From NCBI RefSeq assembly GCF_000423205.1, contig NZ_AUHN01000009.1, positions 186,001 through 250,000 of the forward strand: a DNA stretch of 64,000 nucleotides, given 5' to 3'. Shown here piece after piece: positions 17,271-25,853 of this stretch (positions within the stretch are counted from its first letter, which is position 1; each line of letters opens with the position of its first letter). The notes below the pieces were generated by a model. The model saw only the letters and a program-made list of their open reading frames with translations. It was not told the DNA's origin and did not search any database. This DNA is from Jonesia quinghaiensis DSM 15701 (lineage in GTDB: Bacteria > Actinomycetota > Actinomycetes > Actinomycetales > Cellulomonadaceae). Both the position numbers and the translations under genes were made by a program.

Positions 17271-18896
17271 TTACAGGGCTGCTACGGCGGCACGCTCGAT
17301 AGCGAGGCCTGCGTCGTAACGATCGAGGTAGGCCGTGAAGCCTGCGACATCTTGAGGATCTGGGGTGACGGTATCGATGCGCGCGGACGCAAAAACGTGG
17401 TCGCGCAGGTGAGTTCCGAGTTCAGCGGTTGTTGTTTCGGCTGCACGGGCGCGCGTGTAGTCCGCAAGGACCGCAATACCCCATGCGCCACCCTCACTAG
17501 CGGTGTCTCCTACGCTCACCGGTGCATCAATTGCAGCTGCCAGGAGGCGTTGAGCAACTCCGGCGGTGCGGAACATCCCGCCGTGGGCGAACATGTCATC
17601 AATCTTGACGCCTTCAGCATGCAGCACTCGCATACCTAACGCCAACGTGCCAAAGGCACCATAGATTTGCGTGCGGGCGAAGTTCGCTAGGGTTAGGCGG
17701 CTGTCGGGGGTGCGCACAAAGAGTGGGCGTCCTTCGTCGAGCCCGGTGATGGGCTCACCAGAAAGGTAGTTGTACCCCAGGAGTCCCCCACCATCGGCGG
17801 CACCTTCGAGGGCGGCACTAAAGAATGCGCCGAAAATGTCGTCTGCTCCAGCGGTGACGCCGAGTGCTTGGGCGAATTCTCCGAGCAGTCCAGCCCACGC
17901 GTTGAGCTCGGAGGCACCGTTGTTGCAGTGCACCATTGCTACGAGGTCGCCAGCTGGTGTGGTGACGAGGTCCAGTTCGTGGTGGACTTTTTTCAGTGGT
18001 TCTTCGAGAACAACCATGGCGAAAATTGATGTTCCCGCTGAGACGTTTCCGGTGCGTTTTGCTACAGCATTGGTGGCAACCATTCCGGTTCCCGCGTCGC
18101 CTTCTGGTGGGCACAGTGGAATTCCTGCCGCCAGGGTGCCTGTTGGGTCAAGCCAGGCAGCACCTTCTTGCGTCAGGCGACCTGCGTCTTGCCCGGCAAT
18201 GAGCGCTTGTGGCAGCAGGGATCGCAATGATGGGAAGGTGCCGTGGTTGGTGGCGCGTTCGTCGACGAGTGCTAGCAGGCGCGCATCGTAGTCGCGGGTT
18301 GCAGGATCTACTGGGAACATGCCCGATGCATCTCCCACACCCAGCACCTTGGCGCCGGTGAGGCGCCAGTGGACATACCCGGCCAGTGTCGTCAGGAAGG
18401 CAACGTCTTTGACGTGGGTTTCGTTGTCGAGAATGGCTTGGTACCAGTGGGCGACGGACCACCGCAGGGGAATGTTGTACCCGAGAAGTTCAGAGAGTTC
18501 AGCGGAGGCTGGCCCTGTTGAGGTGTTGCGCCAGGTGCGGAAGGGGACGAGAAGTTCGTCGTTGGCGTTGAACGCCAGGTAGCCGTGCATCATGGCGGAA
18601 ACGCCAATGGCACCAAACGTTGTGGGGCGAACTCCGTAGCGAGTTTCGCAGTCTGCGGCAAGTTTGGCGTAGCAGTCTTGGAGGCCTGCGTCGACTGCGT
18701 CGAGGGCGTAGGTCCAGGTTTTGTCGACATAGGAGTTCTCCCAGTCGTGACTGCCGGTAGCAATGGGAGTGCCGTCCGGGCCGATCAGGCAGGCTTTGAT
18801 TCGGGTGGACCCAAATTCTATGCCGAGTGATGTGTCGCCGGAGAGCAGTGCACTGCGTACTGCTTCGGTGGTGGGTTGGGTGGTGTCGTGATTCAT
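17271..18896 (-). CDS. araB: Ribulokinase-type FGGY sugar kinase
   Basis: Phosphorylates L-ribulose with ATP, the middle step between AraA and AraD. 541 residues from ATG 18896, chosen because ACAAGGACACCG directly precedes it; an in-frame ATG at 18914 would place the ribosome site inside the coding region. FGGY signatures: SLGIEFGSTRIKACL at the N terminus (phosphate-1 loop), GAIGVSAMMHGY, and the C-terminal AHGGMFRTAGVAQ adenosine loop. First gene of the operon, with the LacI-type site 19020-19033 about 125 bases upstream. Confidence 0.92.
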   Translation of the reverse strand: MNHDTTQPTTEAVRSALLSGDTSLGIEFGSTRIKACLIGPDGTPIATGSHDWENSYVDKTWTYALDAVDAGLQDCYAKLAADCETRYGVRPTTFGAIGVSAMMHGYLAFNANDELLVPFRTWRNTSTGPASAELSELLGYNIPLRWSVAHWYQAILDNETHVKDVAFLTTLAGYVHWRLTGAKVLGVGDASGMFPVDPATRDYDARLLALVDERATNHGTFPSLRSLLPQALIAGQDAGRLTQEGAAWLDPTGTLAAGIPLCPPEGDAGTGMVATNAVAKRTGNVSAGTSIFAMVVLEEPLKKVHHELDLVTTPAGDLVAMVHCNNGASELNAWAGLLGEFAQALGVTAGADDIFGAFFSAALEGAADGGGLLGYNYLSGEPITGLDEGRPLFVRTPDSRLTLANFARTQIYGAFGTLALGMRVLHAEGVKIDDMFAHGGMFRTAGVAQRLLAAAIDAPVSVGDTASEGGAWGIAVLADYTRARAAETTTAELGTHLRDHVFASARIDTVTPDPQDVAGFTAYLDRYDAGLAIERAAVAAL

Positions 18897-19019
18897 CGGT
18901 GTCCTTGTCGCCACGTCGTTGTGCCCAGGCCGGCCGCGTCACAGTGATGCTCACGCGGGTAGTGCTGGTTGGTGTTTGGTGGAGGCCACCACCGTCTACC
19001 CGGACTCTGGATGCCTAAA

Positions 19020-19033
19020 TGTTAACGTTCACA
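19020..19033. promoter_or_regulatory. LacI-type operator in the araB promoter region
   Basis: TGTTAACGTTCACA: two 7-bp half-sites around a central CG, one mismatch (TGTTAAC against TGTGAAC). It lies between araB and the 19115-20122 LacI gene, so it is the natural site for that repressor. Confidence 0.72.
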
Positions 19034-19114
19034 TATGGTGCGGGGCAAGTCCCAGAACGGGTCCTACCGGCGTGATAAACACCGAAAACCCGGTCTGCTC
19101 AAGAACACGCCTCA

Positions 19115-20122
19115 CTACCGCGGTTCAGCGGTACTACGTCGCACCACAAGTTCTGGCGCTAACACCACATTAGACACATCAGCGCCGTTAATCGCGGCGA
19201 GCAACGTGGCAATAATCTGACGCCCCATCCGGGCAAATTGGTGGTGGATCGTGGTCAACGGCGGAATGAACTGGCTGGCCCCAGGAACATCATCGACGCC
19301 AATGACAGATACGTCATGGGGAACCCGCAAGCCAGCCTCATACAATGCCCTCATCACACCCAGAGCGATCATGTCATTCGCGGCAAAAATAGCAGTCGGT
19401 ACACCAGCCCGGACCAGATCACAGCCCACCTCATAGCCGCGCTCACTGGACCAGTCAGACTGAATCAATGGCACCGGGTTCAACCCCAAGGCCTCACACT
19501 CACTGCGCCAGCCTTCCAAGCGACCACGAGCATCCGTCCAGTCCAACGGGCCGCTAATATGTGCAATCTCGCGATGCCCTAACTCAGCGAGATGCCGCAC
19601 CGCCAACCGGCCGGTTTCCACCTGGTCGAGGGAGACAGTACTAATGTGAGCGGGCATCTCTTGGGCATCGGCCAACACCACCACGGGCACGGAACACTCA
19701 AAACTCTTCAGAGCTTCAATCACTTCACGTTGCGGCGCGATAATGACGATGCCTTCAACATTTTGGGATAACAAATGGTCCAGTAGCGTGTTCATCGCCA
19801 AAGGGGTGGGGCGCTTCACCGTGGCAGCAGCCAAAATGTACCCGGCCTCGCGGGCAGCTTCTTCAATGGCGACAAATGCACGCTGCGGACCGAACAACGC
19901 CGAGCCAGAGGTGATAACACCGATCGTTGCGGTGCGCCGCGTCACCAAAGCGCGGGCAGCCAAGTTACGGCGATACCCTAACTCAGCAATTGCTTCCATC
20001 ACACGATCTCGCGTTTGTGGGCGCACAGAAGGGTGATCGTTCAGCACACGCGAGACTGTCTGATGCGACACTCCAGCCAGGCGGGCAACGTCATTCATGC
20101 CCGGTGGGCGGGTCCTGGCCAT
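19115..20122 (-). CDS. LacI-family regulator, probable arabinose repressor
   Basis: 335 residues. Helix-turn-helix MNDVARLAGVSHQTVSRVLN at 9-28, followed by the hinge LAARALVTRRT and a sugar-binding effector domain (IGVITSGSALFGPQ..., VIGVDDVPGASQFIPPLTTI). It is upstream of, and in the same orientation as, araBDA, with one clear operator between them. Probable role: arabinose- or ribulose-responsive repressor of araBDA and perhaps of the binding protein and GH43 genes (inference). Start at ATG 20122; a second in-frame ATG is at 20098. Confidence 0.88.
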   Translation of the reverse strand: MARTRPPGMNDVARLAGVSHQTVSRVLNDHPSVRPQTRDRVMEAIAELGYRRNLAARALVTRRTATIGVITSGSALFGPQRAFVAIEEAAREAGYILAAATVKRPTPLAMNTLLDHLLSQNVEGIVIIAPQREVIEALKSFECSVPVVVLADAQEMPAHISTVSLDQVETGRLAVRHLAELGHREIAHISGPLDWTDARGRLEGWRSECEALGLNPVPLIQSDWSSERGYEVGCDLVRAGVPTAIFAANDMIALGVMRALYEAGLRVPHDVSVIGVDDVPGASQFIPPLTTIHHQFARMGRQIIATLLAAINGADVSNVVLAPELVVRRSTAEPR

Positions 20123-20167
20123 GGTGTTGTTGTTTCCCTCTTCACCTTGTTGGTTGTGGCGTTAATG

Positions 20168-20911
20168 CTATAGCGGGAAACCGACAGTCACATTGCGCAA
20201 ATCGGCAACAGCGCCGTAGACCTCAAAAAGAGCAGTAGCATTTGTCCACACTGCCTGACCGGTTTGAGGGTCAATGGCAACATCAGCACTGAGCGGTTCA
20301 AGTGTTTGTGCGGTGTCTTGGACCAAGTACAACAAACCGACTTCTTGCTCATCAATCATCACAGGTTCCGCTGGCGTCTCACCCATGCGTTCACTGGCAG
20401 CAGCAGCGGCCTCGTCAGGTGTCGCGAACTGCACAGCCAACACGTTATAGGTGGTTGTCGCGCCGTCAAGTTCACCCTGGTACGTCAAGGTGTGGCCCTC
20501 GACAGCGTCTGGGAACGGCAACTGATCAAGTTGGGTGTATGAGGTGCGCGTGTACTGCCGCACAGTCTCTGGCATGGCGGAGGCAAAGGTTGTTGCATCT
20601 TCCGGCAGCGCCACTGGTTCGCCGGTAGGTTGAGGAACCTCTGCCGTTTGTGTCACTGTCGCGGCGGGTGCTGGCGCAGCATCGGACCCTGTGACGATTC
20701 CAACGAGTCCTTGAATAATGAAATACAACGCCACCAAAATGGCAGCGACCCACACGAGTTTGCGCCCATTTGTTACCGGCAGAGCATTCTTGTCCTCCGG
20801 GGCATCTTGATCGGAGGTCTGTGCATCAACCTCATTGTTGACCTCCGGGGCGGGTGAGTGCTGTGCACCAGGCTCGTTCGGGTCCGGTTGGCTCATGGGT
20901 GGCTGCGTCAT
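20168..20911 (-). CDS. Uncharacterised single-pass membrane protein with extracytoplasmic domain
   Basis: 247 residues from ATG 20911, which is preceded by a strong AGGAGG; the open frame extends further but overlaps the radA side without a better start. N-terminal 60 residues are Pro/Glu/Asp-rich and disordered-looking, one membrane helix follows (KLVWVAAILVALYFIIQGLV), then a Thr/Pro-rich linker and a folded domain of about 150 residues. I do not recognise the domain. It is divergent from radA with about 105 bases between starts. Confidence 0.75.
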   Translation of the reverse strand: MTQPPMSQPDPNEPGAQHSPAPEVNNEVDAQTSDQDAPEDKNALPVTNGRKLVWVAAILVALYFIIQGLVGIVTGSDAAPAPAATVTQTAEVPQPTGEPVALPEDATTFASAMPETVRQYTRTSYTQLDQLPFPDAVEGHTLTYQGELDGATTTYNVLAVQFATPDEAAAAASERMGETPAEPVMIDEQEVGLLYLVQDTAQTLEPLSADVAIDPQTGQAVWTNATALFEVYGAVADLRNVTVGFPL

Positions 20912-21016
20912 TGTTGCCTCCTGGCATCGGGTTTCTGGTCCTACTGTATAGCGCGCAGACGCACGACGGGTGGAGCACAACCCGAACATGTCGGGGGCAG
21001 GCACTACATTGTGTCT

Positions 21017-22378
21017 ATGCCTGCCGCACCAAAGAAAGCCCGTACCTCATACACCTGCTCTGCATGTGGATGGTCGACTCCCAAATGGGTTGGTCGCTGC
21101 ACCCAGTGCGGCGAATGGGGAACCCTCACTGAGGCATCAGTAACCTCAGGGCCACGTACCGCCGCTTCTACCGTCACCACGTCAGCAACACTCATCTCTG
21201 ACGTTGATTCACACATTGCGCAGGCGCGCGCCACCGGCATTAGCGAATTTGACCGGGTTTTAGGTGGCGGTTTAGTGCCAGGGGCCGTGGTGTTGCTCGC
21301 TGGTGAACCTGGGGTGGGAAAATCCACGCTACTCCTTGACGTCGCGGCCACTGCGGCGCGCTCCGGTCAGCGTGTACTGTACGTGACCGCTGAAGAATCA
21401 GCCGGTCAAGTGCGCCTGCGCGCAGAACGCATCGGCGCGTTGAGTGACGGTTTGTACCTGGCCGCTGAGGTTGATCTGGGGCAAGTACTGGGGCACGTCG
21501 ATGCCATAAAGCCTGACCTGTTCATCCTTGACTCGGTACAGACCATCGCGTCCACCGAAGTTGAAGGCGCTGCAGGTGGGGTCGCCCAAGTTAAAGAGGT
21601 AGCTTCTGCGGTCATTAGTGTGGCAAAGAAGCGGAACATCCCCACCATTCTCGTTGGGCATGTCACCAAAGACGGCAGTGTTGCGGGGCCGCGCACACTA
21701 GAGCACCTTGTCGATGTGGTGTGTCAGTTTGAAGGCGACCGCCACTCGCGTCTGCGCATGGTTCGTGCGGTGAAAAACCGCTACGGCCCCACCGATGAGG
21801 TGGGATGTTTCGACCTTGGCGAAGCCGGGATTGTTGGGCTAGCTGACCCGTCAGGGTTGTTCCTCTCCCAAGTGAATATGCTGGTCCCTGGAACCTGCAT
21901 CACGGTGACCTTAGAAGGGCGGCGGCCCCTCGCCCTTGAAGTTCAATCACTGGTTGTCCCCTCCTCCTTGAACAATCCGCGCCGGACAACCAGCGGCGTG
22001 GATTCCTCACGGCTCGCGATGATCCTTGCGGTTGCGCACCGTCACCTGGGCGCGAGGCTCATGGATGCCGACATTTACGTCTCAACCGTTGGTGGCGCCC
22101 GCATCACTGAACCAGCCGTTGACCTTGCGATGTTGCTCGCCGTGATGAGCGCAGTGGAAGACAAAGCTTTCCCCGTTGGGACAATTGCGTTAGGTGAAGT
22201 TGGATTGGCTGGTGAACTGCGCTCAGTACAAGGGCTTGCCCGCCGACTCTCAGAAGCCGCGCGCCTCGGATTCACCCGAGCTGTCGTTCCCGCAAACTCC
22301 CAGTTAAACCCTATTGCTGGGCTTGAAATCCTGCCTGCCCGCACCGTTCAGGAGGCGTTAGAACGAGCACACAGTTAA
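21017..22378 (+). CDS. radA: DNA repair protein RadA (Sms)
   Basis: 453 residues; branch-migration helicase related to RecA, acting on recombination intermediates. N-terminal zinc finger C14-X2-C17-X10-C28-X2-C31, Walker A GEPGVGKST near 95, RadA-specific KNRYGPTDEVG near 250, and a C-terminal Lon-protease-like domain (GGARITEPAVDLAML). I place the start at ATG 21017 so that the zinc finger begins at the expected distance; an open extension to 20858 would overlap the divergent gene's promoter and start. 74 bases before disA, a conserved order. Confidence 0.96.
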   Translation: MPAAPKKARTSYTCSACGWSTPKWVGRCTQCGEWGTLTEASVTSGPRTAASTVTTSATLISDVDSHIAQARATGISEFDRVLGGGLVPGAVVLLAGEPGVGKSTLLLDVAATAARSGQRVLYVTAEESAGQVRLRAERIGALSDGLYLAAEVDLGQVLGHVDAIKPDLFILDSVQTIASTEVEGAAGGVAQVKEVASAVISVAKKRNIPTILVGHVTKDGSVAGPRTLEHLVDVVCQFEGDRHSRLRMVRAVKNRYGPTDEVGCFDLGEAGIVGLADPSGLFLSQVNMLVPGTCITVTLEGRRPLALEVQSLVVPSSLNNPRRTTSGVDSSRLAMILAVAHRHLGARLMDADIYVSTVGGARITEPAVDLAMLLAVMSAVEDKAFPVGTIALGEVGLAGELRSVQGLARRLSEAARLGFTRAVVPANSQLNPIAGLEILPARTVQEALERAHS

Positions 22379-22452
22379 CGGCGGTGTCATACTACGGGCT
22401 GATCTTTGTGGCGTGACCGCGTTTTCATGGGTTGTTCCCGTAGTATTTTGCT

Positions 22453-23541
22453 GTGGCTTTCTCTGCAGATTCACTCAATGACCAACTCTTACGCGACACC
22501 CTGGCGGCTGTTGCCCCAGGCACCGAACTGCGTGATGGGCTGGAGCGGATCCTGCGGGGCCGGACCGGCGCTCTCATCGTGTTAGGTATTGACGAAACAG
22601 TCGAGAAGATTTCCACCGGCGGTTTCGCGTTGGACGTTGATTTCTCCGCCACTAGGCTGCGAGAGCTCTGCAAAATGGACGGCGGGGTTGTTATGGACCC
22701 CACTAACCGGCGAATCCGCCGGGCAGCCGTGCAGTTCTTGCCTGACCCAACCATTGAAACCTCAGAATCCGGGACCCGTCACCGCACAGCGGAACGCGTC
22801 GCGAAGCACACCGGCTTCCCAGTGATCTCCGTGTCCCAATCGATGCACATCATCGCGTTGTACGTTGGCAATAGGCGCCACGTTCTCGAAGACCCTGACA
22901 CCATCATTGGGCGCGCTAACCAAGCAATTGCCACCTTGGAGCGCTATAAAGCTCGCCTCGATGAGGTCAGTGGCACACTATCCGCGCTCGAAATTGAAGA
23001 CCTCGTGACGGTGCGCGACGTGTGCATCGTCGTCCAGCGCCTCGAAATGGTGGGGCGCATCTCTGACGAGGTCGCTAACTACGTTGTTGAACTCGGCGTG
23101 GAGGGGCGACTCCTTGCCCTGCAACATGACGAACTCATTGGTGCAATCAGCTCAGACCGAGAACTTGTGCTGCGCGACTACGTCGACACCAGCAAAAAGA
23201 ACCACTCAGTGCCTGAAGTTCTTGCCGCACTGGCCGCACTCGACTCCACCCAGTTACTTGACCTTGGGCTCATTGGTCGGGTGCTCGGCTTGCCGGGTGG
23301 TGGCGAAGCCCTCGACGCAGCTGTTGCACCACACGGCTACCGCCTGATGGCGCGCATCCCCCGGCTCCCACCAACCATTTTGGATCGCCTAGTTCAACGC
23401 TTTGGCGGATTGCAGAAACTCCTATCCGCCACCATTGAAGACCTCATGGCAGTGGACGGTGTCGGAGAGCAACGCGCCCGCGCAGTACGCGAAGGCCTGT
23501 CACGGCTCGCCGAATCAAGCATCCTCGAACGGTACGTGTAA
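22453..23541 (+). CDS. disA: DNA integrity scanning protein, diadenylate cyclase DisA
   Basis: 362 residues, GTG start. Makes c-di-AMP from two ATP and scans DNA for branched structures; octameric. DAC domain at about 20-145 with the substrate motif KMDGGVVMD (76-78 DGG where most family members have DGA) and RHRTAERVAKHTGFP (RHR at 109-111), then a linker helical domain and a C-terminal HhH domain (VDGVGEQRARAVREGLSRLAE cut to VDGVGEQRARAV, near 337). Paired with radA. The 3' end meets the convergent gene 23561-24343 with only a weak 6-bp hairpin between. Confidence 0.96.
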   Translation: MAFSADSLNDQLLRDTLAAVAPGTELRDGLERILRGRTGALIVLGIDETVEKISTGGFALDVDFSATRLRELCKMDGGVVMDPTNRRIRRAAVQFLPDPTIETSESGTRHRTAERVAKHTGFPVISVSQSMHIIALYVGNRRHVLEDPDTIIGRANQAIATLERYKARLDEVSGTLSALEIEDLVTVRDVCIVVQRLEMVGRISDEVANYVVELGVEGRLLALQHDELIGAISSDRELVLRDYVDTSKKNHSVPEVLAALAALDSTQLLDLGLIGRVLGLPGGGEALDAAVAPHGYRLMARIPRLPPTILDRLVQRFGGLQKLLSATIEDLMAVDGVGEQRARAVREGLSRLAESSILERYV

Positions 23542-23560
23542 CCTAACCGAACATTGCGGG

Positions 23561-24343
23561 TTAGCCGTCAGTGACTTGGAAAACAACTCGCTGCGAGGAC
23601 TTTCCCGCATAACTCACCACCGCGTAGTACGTGCCTTCACGTAACGCTGGTAGGTCACTGCTGCACTCTTTGTCCGAGCGCACAGTGTTCCACGGCACCG
23701 AAATTTCGTCTTTGTCGCCCGTTGAAAAAAGTAGCGCCCGCGACCCAGCGTCATCACAGTGCGCTGAGGACCAAATGTCGTCGCTGCCTGAATGAACTGT
23801 CACCACCCGCTCAGTGAGCCCAGCATCTACCGTGCAGTCAGCCTCACCGTCATATTCCATCGACACCGTGAACGCCATCGCTTGACCAGCGGCAACGCTC
23901 TGTTTTGCGCCACTCAACGCCAAACTTAAGTCATCTGGGCTGCACGGTTGTGGCCCAGTGTCACCGGCATCGGCGGATTGCGCACTTCCCTGCCCCTCAC
24001 CAGCATCAGAGCTGGCCAACGCCGAAGAAACCAGGCGAGAAACACCCACTACCGCAAACACAATCAGCGCGAGCACAGCAAGCACAATCACAAGCGCCAC
24101 GGTGCGCCTGATCCAGTACACCCACTGCGGAACTGGTGGGCGGCGTGGCGGGGGACGTTTACCACGCGGGCGCGCAGTTGTGTGCTGTCTAGGCGCGCCG
24201 CCAGGCGCGCTGCCTGGTGTATCACCGGGCAACGGTGGTCGTGTTGTCGATGGTCGGCGTGGTGGCTCGTCCATGCGATTACGGTAAAGCCACTCACCCC
24301 GTTGTGGTGTGAGCCACGCCGATTGCGACGCATCTTGCATCAC
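23561..24343 (-). CDS. Uncharacterised membrane-anchored protein with secreted Cys-containing domain
   Basis: About 260 residues; start uncertain (GTG 24343, ATG 24340 or ATG 24277, none with a good ribosome site). Pro/Arg-rich cytoplasmic region (RPRGKRPPPRRPPVP), one membrane helix near 80-105 (VALVIVLAVLALIVFAVVG), an acidic Ser/Ala linker, then about 125 residues that look like a beta-sandwich with four cysteines (QPCSPDDL, EADCTVD, AHCDDAG, KECSSD). No known function. It is divergent from mutY with almost no gap if the longest start is used, which favours the 24277 start. Confidence 0.7.
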   Translation of the reverse strand: MMQDASQSAWLTPQRGEWLYRNRMDEPPRRPSTTRPPLPGDTPGSAPGGAPRQHTTARPRGKRPPPRRPPVPQWVYWIRRTVALVIVLAVLALIVFAVVGVSRLVSSALASSDAGEGQGSAQSADAGDTGPQPCSPDDLSLALSGAKQSVAAGQAMAFTVSMEYDGEADCTVDAGLTERVVTVHSGSDDIWSSAHCDDAGSRALLFSTGDKDEISVPWNTVRSDKECSSDLPALREGTYYAVVSYAGKSSQRVVFQVTDG

Positions 24344-24355
24344 CGGCGTGTCAAA

Positions 24356-25309
24356 ATGGTGCGCGTGAGCGCCCCCATACCCACCGCACAGACTCTTGTC
24401 CCTGTTCAGACGGAACTAGCACTATGGTTTGGTCGCAACGCCCGTGACCTGCCCTGGCGCCGGAGAGGAACATCGGCGTGGGGTGTTTTACTCAGCGAAG
24501 TCATGTCCCAGCAAACCCCTGTCGCCCGGGTTGCCCCTCTGTGGCAACGATGGATGGATCGGTGGCCCACCCCGGCTGATGTTGCTGGCGCCCCGCGTGC
24601 GCAGATCCTCAAAGAGTGGGCGAACTTGGGTTACCCGCGCCGTGCGTTGCGCCTGCATGAATGTGCTGGGGTCATTACAGCCCAGTATGGCGGTGAGGTT
24701 CCCTCCACGGTGGAGGAACTGCGAGCGCTGCCGGGGATTGGTGAGTATACGGCTGCTGCGGTGGTGGCTTTTGCGTTTGGGCGCCGGTCGAGCGTGGTGG
24801 ACACCAATGTGCGGCGGGTGTTGGCGCGGGTTGTTGAGGGGAAGGCGTTGCCGTCGCCGTCGTATTCGGCGGTGGAGCGTCGGTTGGCGCAGTCGTTGGT
24901 TCCTCATGGCGATGATGAGGCGGCGTTGTGGGCGGTGTCGTCGATGGAGTTTGGTGCGTTGATATGCACAGCTCGTGCTCCACAGTGTGGGTTGTGCCCT
25001 GTGCAAAAGCATTGCGCGTGGCGGTTGGCTGGTTACCCCGTGGATGAGCATGCCGATGCGCGCCGCCCGCAGCGTTTTGAGGGTACTGACCGTCAGGTGC
25101 GTGGCAAGGTGATGCGCTATTTGCGGGATAACGGGTTTGCGCAGCGGCGTGAGTTAGATGGTGTGTGGCCTGATGCGGCGCAGTTGGAGTCGTGCATTGT
25201 GTCGCTCATTGTTGATGGGTTGATTGAGAACGATGGTGATGTGTTGCATTTACCTGATGCCCCGCCGCCACCGGTTCGAGGTGTGGTTACGTCGCCTGTG
25301 GTTCATTGA
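24356..25309 (+). CDS. mutY: A/G-specific adenine glycosylase
   Basis: 317 residues; removes adenine mispaired with 8-oxoguanine. Catalytic Glu 48 in LLSEVMSQQTPVARV, helix-hairpin-helix LPGIGEYTAAAV, catalytic Asp 149 in VVDTNVRR, and the [4Fe-4S] ligands C204-X6-C211-X2-C214-X5-C220. After the cluster only about 97 residues remain, with a winged-helix-like pattern rather than a full Nudix-type 8-oxoG reader domain, as in other short actinobacterial MutY proteins. Start ATG 24356; GTG codons at 24359 and 24365 are alternatives. Its 3' end overlaps that of the convergent argA by 23 bases. Confidence 0.93.
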   Translation: MVRVSAPIPTAQTLVPVQTELALWFGRNARDLPWRRRGTSAWGVLLSEVMSQQTPVARVAPLWQRWMDRWPTPADVAGAPRAQILKEWANLGYPRRALRLHECAGVITAQYGGEVPSTVEELRALPGIGEYTAAAVVAFAFGRRSSVVDTNVRRVLARVVEGKALPSPSYSAVERRLAQSLVPHGDDEAALWAVSSMEFGALICTARAPQCGLCPVQKHCAWRLAGYPVDEHADARRPQRFEGTDRQVRGKVMRYLRDNGFAQRRELDGVWPDAAQLESCIVSLIVDGLIENDGDVLHLPDAPPPPVRGVVTSPVVH

Positions 25310-25820
25310 GTTTGAGGAGCATCCGCGTGTTGCCGAGGGTGTTGGGTTTTACTCGGGCGAGGTCGAGGAACTCTGCGACACCGTCGTCGTGGGAGCGTAG
25401 GAGTTCGGCGTAGACCTCCATGGATACGGGGGTTCCGTCGATGGGGTGGAAGCCGTGGCTGGCGAAGAAGTCCACTTCGAAGGTCAGGCAGAACAGCCTG
25501 CGCAGTCCCATGGCGCGGGCCCGGTTGATGAGTTCGGCCACGATGGCGTGTCCGATGCCTTGCCCGAGGTGTTCTTGGGCGACTGCGACTGTGCGGATTT
25601 CGGCGAGGTCTTCCCACATGACGTGCAGGGCGCCGCAGCCGATCACTTGGGAGGTGTCTTGTGCTGTGGTTGCCACGACGAACTCTTGGACGGTTTCGTA
25701 GTAGGCGACCGCTTCTTTGGCGATGAGGATTCGCTCGTGGGCGTAGGGTTCCACGAGGCGGCGGATGGTGCGAACGTCGCGGGGCTGGGCGTTACGGAGT
25801 GTGAAGTGGGGAGATGTCAC
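25287..25820 (-). CDS. argA: Amino-acid N-acetyltransferase (short N-acetylglutamate synthase, GNAT)
   Basis: 177 residues, single GNAT domain, GTG start. Acetyl-CoA-dependent; in mycobacteria the equivalent short enzyme (Rv2747) makes N-acetylglutamate for arginine synthesis. Conserved stretches: VIGCGALHVMWEDLAEIRTV, acetyl-CoA loop LGQGIGHAIV, FEVDFFASHGF, and the C-terminal VKPNTLGNTRML, which is very characteristic. Alone among non-arginine genes, as is usual for this form. Confidence 0.9.
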   Translation of the reverse strand: MTSPHFTLRNAQPRDVRTIRRLVEPYAHERILIAKEAVAYYETVQEFVVATTAQDTSQVIGCGALHVMWEDLAEIRTVAVAQEHLGQGIGHAIVAELINRARAMGLRRLFCLTFEVDFFASHGFHPIDGTPVSMEVYAELLRSHDDGVAEFLDLARVKPNTLGNTRMLLKLNEPQAT

Positions 25821-25853
25821 AGCGCAAGATTACGCCCAGTGGTGGATGGTGGT

